A DNA stretch of 11,227 nucleotides from Flavobacteriales bacterium (GCA_014239715.1 JAAZYJ010000212.1:1-11227); one strand, 5' to 3'. Positions 1 to 6,785 are shown, counted from the first letter of the stretch. The notes: generated by a model not told the origin, from the sequence alone. Program-made: numbers and translations.

Positions 1-8
1 AAGTGAAT

Positions 9-584
9 CTAATTCAATTGAGGATTTTCAGGAAAATTAGAGATCATACCGAATTTTCCTCCCATCTGAACAAGTGTTTCGTTCCAGAACTTCTTTTGTT
101 TTCCGGCCATAACCTGCTGAGCTTCTACTTCAGACACAAACCAAGAGCCCTGAAGCATCTCTTCATCCAACTGATTAGGTGACCACCCGGAGTATCCCAG
201 GAAAAACCTAATTTGATCAGTGTCAATTTCATTTAAAGCGATGCGAGCTTTCAATATTTCGAAATCTCCTCCTACAAAAAGGCCGGGCAGAACCTCGACA
301 CTTCCAGGAATATCTTCTGCGAGCGTATGAACATAGTATAAGTTGCTTGTCTGAACCGGACCACCCAGACTCATATTGAACCCTGTAATTCCTATTCCTT
401 CCACCAACTCACTAAGCTCGATCTTCATCATATTGTTCAATATGAATCCGAAAGCCCCCTCTTCGTTACATTCGCACAAAAGAATGACAGACCTCTTAAA
501 GTATTCGTCTTCAAGAAAAGGCTCACTGATCAGTATTCGGCCTTTTTTGGGTTCGAGCTTGTTTATGTTGTTAAAATTGAACAT
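9..584 (-). CDS. YqgE/AlgH family protein
   Basis: This is a member of the YqgE/AlgH family (also called UPF0301/DUF179), small soluble proteins whose biochemical role is not firmly known. From the ATG at 584 it is 191 residues, the usual length. Family hallmarks are visible: a conserved N-terminal strand (KGRILISEPFL, residues 14-24), GAFGFILN (43-50), GGPV (74-77) and GYSGWSPNQLDEE (130-142). An in-frame start 21 bases further upstream, at 605, would add seven residues before the conserved region. I prefer 584 because its A is the last base of the miaE stop (TAATG), a typical coupling overlap. It follows miaE and probably shares its transcript. No functional link between the two is known to me. 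Confidence 0.92.
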   Translation of the reverse strand: MFNFNNINKLEPKKGRILISEPFLEDEYFKRSVILLCECNEEGAFGFILNNMMKIELSELVEGIGITGFNMSLGGPVQTSNLYYVHTLAEDIPGSVEVLPGLFVGGDFEILKARIALNEIDTDQIRFFLGYSGWSPNQLDEEMLQGSWFVSEVEAQQVMAGKQKKFWNETLVQMGGKFGMISNFPENPQLN

Positions 585-1168
585 TAATGCAATCTTGGTG
601 TCCACTTCATTCTACTACAAATTTCTCCTTCGATTTCGTTTAATTCCTTCAATCGACTGTAAGTTTCCTGTTTGTCCCAATAATTTAAGGCAAATTTTAC
701 AAAAATATGGCCATGCTTGGCTTCGGATATCCACAATGCTTTGTAGAAATTTTTTAATTCGGCCTCCTTTAGCTCTTCCGCTATCAACCTAAAACGTTCA
801 GCGCCACGACATTCTATGATGCTGGCAAGTAACAACCTGTCTAGCAATCGGTCATCACTACCAGACCTGCACGATTCGATCAATTGCTTTATATACAGGT
901 CTTTTGGCATTTCACTTCGCAACTTTATTCCGCGTTTTTCCATGATCGCATAAACTTGCTTGAAATGCTCCAGCTCTTCTAAAGCTGTTTCGATCAATTC
1001 GGGTATGATCTCAATTTTATCAGGACATTTGGCAACAAAGCTCATGGCCATTGAACTTGCCTTTCTTTCGCAATCTGCGTGGTCTTGCAGAAAAAATGGA
1101 AAGTCATCCATTACCTGAGTTGCCCATTCAGGTGGTGTTTTGTATGCTAGATCTAACGATAACTTCAT
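584..1168 (-). CDS. miaE: tRNA-(ms2io6A37)-hydroxylase MiaE
   Basis: MiaE is a non-haem diiron monooxygenase. It hydroxylates the isopentenyl side chain of 2-methylthio-N6-isopentenyladenosine at tRNA position 37, using O2. The 194-residue protein has the ferritin-like carboxylate set expected for the family: E34 (in CERKAS), E65-x-x-H68 (EELEHF), E119 (IECRGAERF) and E149-x-x-H152 (EAKHGH). These form two half-sites, each giving Glu and ExxH ligands. The length and the N-terminal MKLSLDLAYKTPPEWA are typical, so the ATG at 1168 is accepted. It is divergent from pdxH across about 75 bp and overlaps the YqgE/AlgH gene by one base. The oxygen need suggests an aerobic host. No clear Bacteroidota promoter was found in front of it. 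Confidence 0.95.
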   Translation of the reverse strand: MKLSLDLAYKTPPEWATQVMDDFPFFLQDHADCERKASSMAMSFVAKCPDKIEIIPELIETALEELEHFKQVYAIMEKRGIKLRSEMPKDLYIKQLIESCRSGSDDRLLDRLLLASIIECRGAERFRLIAEELKEAELKNFYKALWISEAKHGHIFVKFALNYWDKQETYSRLKELNEIEGEICSRMKWTPRLH

Positions 1169-1243
1169 GTGCGTGATAAATACGCTGAAAAGTAAGCATT
1201 ATGAAAGAAATATTTGTGGATATTTGAGGGGATATCATTGGCA

Positions 1244-1870
1244 ATGAAAGAAAGAAACGATTTTACAAAAGGTAACCTCTCTGAAAAAGATGTTCCGAAG
1301 GATCCTCAGCTGTTGTTAAAGAAATGGTTGGAGAATGCAGCTGACCAAGGCGTTACAGAGTATAACGCAATGGTTTTCTCCTCTCTGGGCTCCGGCAATA
1401 GACTTTCTTCCAGGGTGGTTTACTTGCGTGACTTTGTTGATGATGGTCTGGTGTTCTATACGAACTACAATAGCCGGAAAGGACTTGAAGTGTCGGAAAA
1501 CAATCTTGTTGCCCTCAACTTTTTTTGGAAGGAACTTGAACAACAGATCCGAATTGAGGGGAGGGTAGACCTCGTAAGTGATCAGCTATCTGATGCATAT
1601 TTTAAAAAGAGACCCCGCGAAAGTCAGCTGGGAGCGTGGGCCTCAGATCAAAGCGAATGTATATCCAGCAGAGGGATCTTAGAGAACCGAGTGAAAGAAT
1701 TTGAGCTAAAATTCGAAGGGGCTGATATTCCACGCCCACCTCATTGGGGAGGATATGTCGTTATCCCGGATTATTATGAATTCTGGCAGGGGAGAAAAAG
1801 CCGATTACATGATAGGATCGTTTATGAACAAGGGACAGATGGATGGGGTAAAATGAGAATTGCTCCTTGA
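1244..1870 (+). CDS. pdxH: Pyridoxamine 5'-phosphate oxidase
   Basis: PdxH is an FMN enzyme that oxidises pyridoxamine or pyridoxine 5'-phosphate to pyridoxal 5'-phosphate, the last step of vitamin B6 cofactor synthesis and its salvage route. From the ATG at 1244 the protein has 208 residues and the family motifs run end to end: SSRVVYLR (55-62) and FYTNYNSRKG (71-80) around the FMN phosphate, RPRESQLGAWAS (123-134), PRPPHWGG (163-170) and EFWQGRKSRLHDR (179-191). R187 and H189 match the RxH pair that acts on the substrate. The frame is open back to a TTG at 1214, but those ten residues are not family-like, and the usual N-terminus (basic residues, then FTKGNLSEKDVPKDP) begins at 1244. A GAGGGG lies 14 bases upstream, rather far for a ribosome binding site. 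The end overlaps the glycosyltransferase start. Confidence 0.96.
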   Translation: MKERNDFTKGNLSEKDVPKDPQLLLKKWLENAADQGVTEYNAMVFSSLGSGNRLSSRVVYLRDFVDDGLVFYTNYNSRKGLEVSENNLVALNFFWKELEQQIRIEGRVDLVSDQLSDAYFKKRPRESQLGAWASDQSECISSRGILENRVKEFELKFEGADIPRPPHWGGYVVIPDYYEFWQGRKSRLHDRIVYEQGTDGWGKMRIAP

Positions 1871-3111
1871 ACCTGGCTGTTTTCCAGGCATATTTTAGCA
1901 AATTTTCTTTACGGCCACAATTGATCGTAAAGACTCCGGCTGAAAACCTGGGTATGGTCGTTGTTATTCCATGCCATAACGAACCCGACATTGAATCCGC
2001 AATCTATTCTTTGAACAAAGCAAAAGAACCTGGATTTTCGGTAGAAGTAATTGTAGTGGTCAACCAAGCCGAATCGGCAGGTGATGCTGTCAAACTGCAG
2101 AATCTGGATTCTCTTAAAAGATTGCGTTCAATTGCCGCCGAAACATGGTTTGAGCTTCATTTATTATCGGAGTTGAATCTCCCCGAAAAACACGCAGGTG
2201 TTGGACTTTCACGAAAAATAGGCATGGATGAGGCTCTGCGACGATTTTCGGTATTATCCAGGAATGGTGTCATTGCTTGTTTTGATGCAGATTCGAAAGT
2301 GGAGGAGAATTATTTTACAGAGCTTGAGGTTGTATTTAAGCAAAATGTTTCGGGATGTAACATTTACTTTGAGCACCGCCTAGATGGTTCGAACGCACTT
2401 GTAAATGAGGCGATTACGGATTATGAGCTTTTTCTTCGATACTACAACCTTGCCATGAACTATGCTGATCTGCCTTATGGCCATTTTACGGTTGGATCCA
2501 GTATGGCTGTCACGTGCGAAGCCTACGTAAAAGTAGGGGGGATGAATAAGCGTAAGGCAGGAGAGGACTTTTACTTTTTACATAAGATCATCCAATTGGG
2601 TAATTTCAAGGAAGTAACATCAACCACTGTATTCCCAAGTTCACGTGTTTCTGATCGCGTCCCTTTTGGAACCGGAAAGGCAATCAAATCTCGCTTGGAA
2701 AGTGGTGCGGAGCACCTGGAGACTTACCCTTTGGATGGATTTGTGCTACTCAGGGAATTCGGCAGGAAGATCAGGGCGTATGATCTGAACAATTGGCCTG
2801 AAGACGTGAAAAGTTTCTTGCCTGAAAATTTCACGGATAGGCTAGGTAAAATAAGAGCGACCAATAGATCACAGGAAAAATACGTTTCAGGAGTGTTCCA
2901 GCTCTTCAATGCTTTTCAGGCATTAAAGTTTCTCCATTTTAAAAGAGATCAGGGCTCTTCGATATCCCTGAATGATGCGGTAAAAGAGTTGTTTTTGGAG
3001 CTGAACATCAATTTTGATCATGACACTAACAATTATGAGCTTTTAATGACACTTAGAAAGATCGATCGAAAGAAACTGTACAGAAACAAGGGGGTTAAAA
3101 CCAAAGCATAA
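1867..3111 (+). CDS. Family 2 glycosyltransferase (GT-A fold)
   Basis: This is probably a cytoplasmic nucleotide-sugar-dependent glycosyltransferase; acceptor and product are unknown. In 414 residues the GT2 landmarks are clear: VVVIPCHNEPD (31-41) as the first strand and nucleotide site, a D140-A-D142 metal-binding DxD in ACFDADSKVEENY, VGSSMAV (209-215) and AGED (231-234), whose E/D is the likely catalytic base region, then an SDRVPFGTG segment (262-270). No membrane helix is seen, unlike processive GT2 enzymes. The TTG at 1867 shares four bases with the pdxH stop (TTGA). The first ATG, at 1954, would begin right on the first strand and lose residues 1-29 (including AYFSKFSL), which read as normal coding, so TTG is favoured. 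Overlap with pdxH implies one transcript, though no shared pathway is evident. Confidence 0.85.
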   Translation: MNLAVFQAYFSKFSLRPQLIVKTPAENLGMVVVIPCHNEPDIESAIYSLNKAKEPGFSVEVIVVVNQAESAGDAVKLQNLDSLKRLRSIAAETWFELHLLSELNLPEKHAGVGLSRKIGMDEALRRFSVLSRNGVIACFDADSKVEENYFTELEVVFKQNVSGCNIYFEHRLDGSNALVNEAITDYELFLRYYNLAMNYADLPYGHFTVGSSMAVTCEAYVKVGGMNKRKAGEDFYFLHKIIQLGNFKEVTSTTVFPSSRVSDRVPFGTGKAIKSRLESGAEHLETYPLDGFVLLREFGRKIRAYDLNNWPEDVKSFLPENFTDRLGKIRATNRSQEKYVSGVFQLFNAFQALKFLHFKRDQGSSISLNDAVKELFLELNINFDHDTNNYELLMTLRKIDRKKLYRNKGVKTKA

Positions 3112-3184
3112 CTAACTACTTAATAGGTCGTCTTCATTATCAATGAATAAACAAGTCAACGCTTAATATAATATGTAGGTGTAG

Positions 3185-3208
3185 CTGCAATCAGTATATG
3201 ATTGGCAG
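3185..3208. other. Imperfect hairpin after the glycosyltransferase gene
   Basis: CTGCAATCA (3185-3193) pairs with TGATTGGCAG (3199-3208) apart from one bulged base, with a five-base GTATA loop. It begins 74 bases after the glycosyltransferase stop. No T-run follows on either strand, so it is a poor intrinsic terminator. It may be an RNA structure, a processing site or chance. Confidence 0.3.
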
Positions 3209-3303
3209 AATAATTATTGCTCAGGGTGTGCTGTCGCGAAATAAAGTGCTGCATAGTTGTCTGAAATCATACATTTTCTTAACTTGAGGTCGCATTTATT
3301 ACG

Positions 3304-3329
3304 TTGCCTATAACATCTACTTATATTTG
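3304..3329 (+). promoter_or_regulatory. Possible promoter of the lipoprotein trio
   Basis: TATATTTG at 3322-3329 is an exact match to the Bacteroidota -7 box TANNTTTG. A TTG at 3304-3306 could be the -33 box, but the 15-base spacer is shorter than the usual 19 or so. The leader to the ATG at 3381 would be about 45 bases, which is normal. The -7 box is good; the -33 assignment is weak. Confidence 0.45.
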
Positions 3330-3380
3330 CGGAACGTTGAAATAAACACAAATTATTATTGAAATAAAACTACTTACGCC

Positions 3381-3935
3381 ATGCACAAATTTATAACGCC
3401 ACTATTTGCAATTAGTTTAGTTAGTCTGATTTTTACCTCATGCTATAAGACACCAGCCGATGAGTTGGAAGAGAGCTTCGAGTATAACTTCAACCAGGAA
3501 GAAGGAGAGAGGGGAATAGTCACAACCTTGAAACAGTTGGGGTTTGACGACCAAGGAATCCCTGGCAACACTGAACCAAGACCGTTTTGCTATAATACGG
3601 GAGGAAACTGTGTTTGTGCTGTGGACGTGGATACGGAGGTAGCGGCAAGCTTAGGAAGTTTGGATATCGCTATAAAGAATGAGGCTCAGCAGGAGTTTTT
3701 TAACGTGAATCATTATGGAGATGTATTTGACTTGCCCGATTACGACATAGTTGAAAAAGTTCAGGATAGGTTGGAGAAAGGAAAGTTGTTCTTTAAAAAG
3801 GTGGAGACTGGCCGGGATACGTGGTATTTTGCTTCAAAACCACAGCACTTGCACAGAGAAGGAGAAGACTTTATGAGTAGGGCAGTTCTGTCTGTTCCGA
3901 TTGCGAATGCGAACAGCACTCATGGGGGGCACTGA
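3381..3935 (+). CDS. Predicted lipoprotein with a C-x6-C-x-C cluster, unknown function
   Basis: I do not recognise this family. The 184-residue protein starts with a short basic and hydrophobic signal peptide ending in FTSC, so C21 is the likely lipidated cysteine and the protein should be anchored in the envelope. After an acidic stretch (22-45) comes a compact motif, C70-YNTGGN-C77-V-C79, followed by acidic VDVDTE. These are the only cysteines besides C21. The rest is charged and soluble-looking, ending in THGGH. The motif could bind metal, form a disulfide or be a modification or recognition site; none is shown. It is first of three overlapping genes that all encode predicted lipoproteins, and its end overlaps the next gene by 14 bases. 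The third encodes a CxxC thioredoxin-like protein, so thiol chemistry on this cluster is an attractive guess. A good -7 promoter box lies about 50 bases upstream. Confidence 0.75.
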   Translation: MHKFITPLFAISLVSLIFTSCYKTPADELEESFEYNFNQEEGERGIVTTLKQLGFDDQGIPGNTEPRPFCYNTGGNCVCAVDVDTEVAASLGSLDIAIKNEAQQEFFNVNHYGDVFDLPDYDIVEKVQDRLEKGKLFFKKVETGRDTWYFASKPQHLHREGEDFMSRAVLSVPIANANSTHGGH

Positions 3936-5094
3936 TAGAAGAAGATCAGGGTTTTATTCCCTTTCCATATTCGTTTTACTTGTTTTTTCAAAATGTGATT
4001 CAGCACCTGATTTCGAGTTGAACCCTGTATTTAATGGAACGTTATTTGAGTGCAAGGTTTGGAATGCAGTGCCAGGAGAATTTGGCCAGGAAATCGGGCA
4101 GACCACTTATGCTGGAGAGAATTGTATCTACTACTTGACAGGCGAAGCAAAGCTTATGCTTTATAGTTTCAATGGACAGGTAGATTCAATAAGAATACCG
4201 CCTTCCATTAAAAAGAGAGTAGGAATTGCACCTGGGGAGGTCATCGGCTATTGCATTAGCAGTGATTATATTTGGATCAACTCTCCAATGGTCGATTCAG
4301 TATATAAACTGTCTATCGACCTGTCAACAATAGACGCATTTCATGTTAACATTAACGACTTCGAAGACGGTTCTGACTTAAACAAAGGGCTTGGTTTGAT
4401 CAGTTGTAAAAGGCATCAGGTAAAGAAATATGGCGAGTATATATTGATGCCGATACACCAACATCATACGACCTCAGGGGTCCGAGATCAGGTTCCCGCA
4501 AATTACTGTACGATTGGTATGTTTAAGCAGGATGCGAAATCGCTGAAATTAAGCAATGAGTTTGCACCACTTCCTGCCGGTTACTATTCCCAAAATATGT
4601 ATTTCAACACCTCATCGTATAATGTAAAAGGAGACACTGTAATTGTAAATTACCATTATAGTGATTCGGTGGACTTATACTATAAAGGTAATTTGATTCG
4701 TAGAGTTGAAATGAAGAGTTCTGAAAGTGCAGGGTTTAGCGGTCTGCAGGGGCCATCATTGGACATTATGGCTGTTAAAGAGCATCAGATGCAGCACCCC
4801 AGGTATTTAGAAACAGTTTACGATACATACAGAAATTTATATTACAGAACCTACTTGGTAGAGTCAAAGAACGAACAAGGGAAAATAATTCCACATGAGA
4901 AGTGGCGATTACTCGTATACGACCCAAAGCTGAGGCTCGTGAATGAATTTGAATTTAAGTGCATGGATCTGAGTCCGTCTACGCTTTTCATTGTAGGGGA
5001 AGGAATCCTGTTTAGAGATTTCAGAAGTTTTGATTCGAAAACGCCTGAAACAGCTAAATTTGAGCTATTGACATGGGAAGAAAAAGAACTCTGA
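3922..5094 (+). CDS. DUF4221-like, probable beta-propeller lipoprotein
   Basis: The 390-residue product resembles Bacteroidota proteins labelled DUF4221 or six-bladed propeller lipoproteins, whose function is unknown. After RRR and a hydrophobic segment (11-23), C25 is a likely lipidation site, although the preceding Lys (SKC) is unusual. The body alternates beta-strand and turn segments typical of propellers, for example LMLYSFNGQVDSIRIP, NYHYSDSVDLYYKGN, DTYRNLYYRTYL and WRLLVYDPKLRLVNEF. The frame is open from a TTG at 3901, with ATGs at 3907 and 3922. I chose 3922 because it places the basic residues just before the hydrophobic core; 3907 would only add five residues. It overlaps the gene before it by 14 bases and the gene after by 22, so it is almost certainly co-transcribed and perhaps translationally coupled. 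The family call is from memory of its sequence style and is moderate. Confidence 0.7.
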   Translation: MGGTDRRRSGFYSLSIFVLLVFSKCDSAPDFELNPVFNGTLFECKVWNAVPGEFGQEIGQTTYAGENCIYYLTGEAKLMLYSFNGQVDSIRIPPSIKKRVGIAPGEVIGYCISSDYIWINSPMVDSVYKLSIDLSTIDAFHVNINDFEDGSDLNKGLGLISCKRHQVKKYGEYILMPIHQHHTTSGVRDQVPANYCTIGMFKQDAKSLKLSNEFAPLPAGYYSQNMYFNTSSYNVKGDTVIVNYHYSDSVDLYYKGNLIRRVEMKSSESAGFSGLQGPSLDIMAVKEHQMQHPRYLETVYDTYRNLYYRTYLVESKNEQGKIIPHEKWRLLVYDPKLRLVNEFEFKCMDLSPSTLFIVGEGILFRDFRSFDSKTPETAKFELLTWEEKEL

Positions 5095-5549
5095 CTACCT
5101 ATCTATTTATAGCCGTATTAGTTTTGGGCTGTAAAGGAGATGGTTCAACTCACATCAATCCGTCGGTTACCGTTAAGTTTGAGGCCTATCTGGAAGAAGC
5201 GTTTGATGAGAACATACGTGAAGAGGAGCACTTCTATCTATTTACAACAGAAAAAGTTTGTGCACTTTGCGTTGGAAATCATTTTTCTTCTTTCAAAGAA
5301 TTTCAGAATGAATTGAACAAGAGAAATCTAACTGTAATTTCCGATTTTCCTTGTGCAAAAAGACTAGATAGCAGCCTAATTGAAGTTTGTCGCTATGATT
5401 CTTTGGGTCTTTTTAATAATTATTCATTTCCAAAATCCTACCTGACTTTCTACAGAACAAAATCAAAAATGGTTCAATCCTATGCTTTCTACAAGCAATC
5501 TTCAAAATTTATGGAGTTTGTAGAGGAGCATGATCGGTTGTTAAAGTGA
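5073..5549 (+). CDS. Predicted thioredoxin-like lipoprotein with CxxC
   Basis: This 158-residue protein has a basic start (MGRKR), a hydrophobic core and a good lipobox, LVLGC, making C20 the likely anchored residue. The mature part fits a small thioredoxin fold: a strand HFYLFTTEKV leads into C63-A-L-C66 and a helix (GNHFSSFKEFQNEL), then a strand TVISDF, and later SFPKSYLTFY, where P120 sits where the cis-proline of thioredoxins is expected. Two further cysteines (C94, C106) are present. It may be a thiol reductase or oxidase, or a non-enzymatic relative, acting in the periplasm or at the envelope surface. It is last of the three-gene set and overlaps the propeller gene by 22 bases. The thioredoxin assignment is inferred from motif order, not from a recognised family. 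Confidence 0.7.
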   Translation: MGRKRTLTTYLFIAVLVLGCKGDGSTHINPSVTVKFEAYLEEAFDENIREEEHFYLFTTEKVCALCVGNHFSSFKEFQNELNKRNLTVISDFPCAKRLDSSLIEVCRYDSLGLFNNYSFPKSYLTFYRTKSKMVQSYAFYKQSSKFMEFVEEHDRLLK

Positions 5550-5560
5550 AATCGTCAGAA

Positions 5561-5597
5561 AAGCCGGTAAATCTGTCAACATTCGACGCCGGTTTTA
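5561..5597. terminator. Weak hairpin between converging genes
   Basis: AAAAGCCGG and CCGGTTTT can pair if one G is bulged, leaving a loop of about 21 bases. It lies between the converging stops of the thioredoxin-like gene (5549) and the THX gene (5608) and has A- and T-rich flanks, so a bidirectional terminator is possible. The long loop makes it weak. Confidence 0.3.
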
Positions 5598-5607
5598 ACA
5601 AACCAAC

Positions 5608-5967
5608 CTATTCTTCTTCTGCTTTGGGCGCTTTTTCTTCTTCTGCTTTGGGCGCTTTTTCTTCTTCTGCTTCGGGCGCTTTTTCTTCTTCTGCTTCAGG
5701 CGCTTTTTCAGCTTCTGCTTCAGGAGCTTTTTCAACTTCTACTTCAGGCGCTTTTTCAGCTTCTACTTCAGGAGCTTTCACCGCTTCTACCTCTTCAACT
5801 GCTTTTGTTTTGGGAGCTTTCGTTTTTTTAGCAGCTGCTTTTTTCGGAGCAGCCTTTTTCTTCTTCTTGACCACAATTGTATTCCGGGTCTTTTTTCTTG
5901 GACGTAACACTCCGTATGAACCTGAGTTCCTCTTTCCTCGTTTGGTTTTTTTATCCCCTTTCCCCAT
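5608..5967 (-). CDS. Small ribosomal subunit protein THX with a long repetitive tail
   Basis: Residues 1-27 (MGKGDKKTKRGK, then GSYGVLRPRKKT) match the short THX proteins of Bacteroidota, highly basic peptides that bind 16S rRNA in the head of the small subunit. Normal members are only a few tens of residues, whereas this one is 119. After the THX core comes a Lys/Ala-rich linker (34-55) and then an acidic tail with seven octapeptide copies of the pattern KAPEAEEE (64-119), ending directly at the TAG stop. The protein is therefore basic at its front and acidic at its back. The tail is encoded by perfect to slightly diverged 24-bp repeats. The ATG at 5967 is fixed by the THX start. The gene is 76 bp from the trmH stop, with its own possible weak promoter in between. 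An alternative is a histone-like KA-rich protein, but the N-terminus favours THX. Confidence 0.8.
   Translation of the reverse strand: MGKGDKKTKRGKRNSGSYGVLRPRKKTRNTIVVKKKKKAAPKKAAAKKTKAPKTKAVEEVEAVKAPEVEAEKAPEVEVEKAPEAEAEKAPEAEEEKAPEAEEEKAPKAEEEKAPKAEEE
5611..5778 (-). repeat. Seven tandem 24-bp repeats in the THX tail
   Basis: Seven 24-base units begin at 5611, 5635, 5659, 5683, 5707, 5731 and 5755. Units 1 and 2 are identical, unit 3 differs from them at one base and unit 4 from unit 3 at one more, then divergence rises; a degraded eighth unit follows at 5779. Each unit encodes eight residues, so copy-number change keeps the frame. The gradient, most uniform beside the stop codon, suggests recent growth at the 3' end of the gene. 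Confidence 0.95.
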
Positions 5968-6009
5968 TACTTTTTAAAAATTAGATGTTATTGTTAATTA
6001 TTGCGAACT

Positions 6010-6043
6010 AAAATATAAATAAAGTAGAACAAATTAATTACAA
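6010..6043 (-). promoter_or_regulatory. Possible weak promoter of the THX gene
   Basis: On the minus strand TATATTTT (6017-6010) matches seven of eight bases of the TANNTTTG box, and a TTG (6043-6041) lies 23 bases upstream. The spacing is at the long end and the last base of the box is wrong, so this is only a candidate. It would give the THX gene a transcript independent of trmH. Confidence 0.25.
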
Positions 6044-6712
6044 TTAGGGATTTTCCAATAGATAACGATCCTTAATTTTATGTGCAGATTTAATGGTCTT
6101 CATCGTCCACTCATACATCAGTTCCACTTTTTCTTGTTCTGAAAGCCTAAAATCTATGTTTTCATTTCTTAATCTTTTTGAGACTTCGGCCATCAGTAAT
6201 GCTGCAGATACTGAAATGTTAAAGCTTTCTATAAACCCATACATTGGAATGTGAATATGACCATCAGCCAAATCCAGCGCTTCTTTTGTTAGTCCTGTTA
6301 GTTCTGTTCCAAAGATGAAGGCAGATTTGGCTTCAAGCGGGACATCAGCTACGGTGCTGGATTTTGTATGAGGAGATGTAGCATATACTGTGTAGCCCTT
6401 TGACCTGAGATGGCTTATACAGTCTGAAGTGTTATTGGTCTTTTCTGAATACTTATGTACGTGCAGCCACTTAGTACTGCCCATATCAATTTCTTTGTTC
6501 AGCTTATAATCATTCTTGTTTTCAATAATATGAATGTCTTGAATTCCGAAACAATCGCAGGATCTCAGTATCGCACTGGCATTATGGGTTTGATACAAAT
6601 CCTCAAGGACTAAGGTGACGTGTCGGGTTCTTTCATTGGAGATCGATAAAAACTTATTTTTTCTTTCTTCAGTTAGGAAGCTGAACATATATTCGAAAAG
6701 ATCAAGTCTCAT
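6044..6712 (-). CDS. trmH: TrmH-type tRNA/rRNA ribose 2'-O-methyltransferase
   Basis: This is a SPOUT (knotted) methyltransferase of the TrmH/SpoU class, which adds a methyl group from S-adenosylmethionine to a ribose 2'-OH; the closest fit is tRNA Gm18 methylation. In 222 residues the three SPOUT motifs are complete: motif 1, HNASAILRSCDCFG (43-56), with N44 and R50 spaced as in known TrmH, R50 being the likely catalytic arginine; motif 2, FIFGTELTGLT (132-142); and motif 3, IPMYGFIESFNISVSAA (155-171). The N-terminal part, LFEYMFSFLTEERK, resembles the TrmH-specific helices and supports the ATG at 6712. The C-terminal helices (185-222) also fit TrmH rather than RlmB. A strong terminator lies only 20 bases upstream, leaving little room for a separate promoter. 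Confidence 0.88.
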   Translation of the reverse strand: MRLDLFEYMFSFLTEERKNKFLSISNERTRHVTLVLEDLYQTHNASAILRSCDCFGIQDIHIIENKNDYKLNKEIDMGSTKWLHVHKYSEKTNNTSDCISHLRSKGYTVYATSPHTKSSTVADVPLEAKSAFIFGTELTGLTKEALDLADGHIHIPMYGFIESFNISVSAALLMAEVSKRLRNENIDFRLSEQEKVELMYEWTMKTIKSAHKIKDRYLLENP

Positions 6713-6731
6713 TTCAACGAAAAGGTATAAA

Positions 6732-6766
6732 AAAAGCTCTGCCCTTACTATAAGGACAGAGCTTTT
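6732..6766 (-). terminator. Strong intrinsic terminator after the HU gene
   Basis: Two 16-base arms (6732-6747 and 6751-6766) pair with one mismatch around a three-base loop. In the minus direction the stem ends in a run of seven T, so it is an efficient terminator for HU, whose stop is 20 bases away. On the plus strand it is followed by TTTTA, weaker but possible. Confidence 0.93.
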
Positions 6767-6785
6767 AATAAAAGCTAATTCGAAA

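Larger units (their letters stand above)
3112..3380. other. Intergenic gap of 269 bp
   Basis: This stretch separates the glycosyltransferase from the lipoprotein trio. It contains no convincing gene on either strand and no tRNA-like cloverleaf that I can find. It holds a small imperfect hairpin (3185-3208), a self-complementary AATAATTATT (3209-3218), a TATATTTG box near its right end, and the element TTGAAATAAA twice (3337-3346 and 3359-3368) between that box and the first lipoprotein start. A promoter for the trio most likely lies here. Confidence 0.5.

Noticed and set aside
1201..1227. ATG at 1201 as a start for pdxH or a leader peptide
   Set aside because: It is in another frame, ends after eight codons and has no sign of being translated.
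3112..3380. A hidden tRNA, small RNA or short gene in the gap
   Set aside because: No cloverleaf, no paired promoter and terminator, and no open frame with protein-like content were found.
5546..5977. Open frame opposite the THX gene, rich in Ser, Ala and Phe
   Set aside because: It is the antisense of the 24-bp repeats; the minus strand has a recognisable THX start and sensible protein, so this frame is a by-product.
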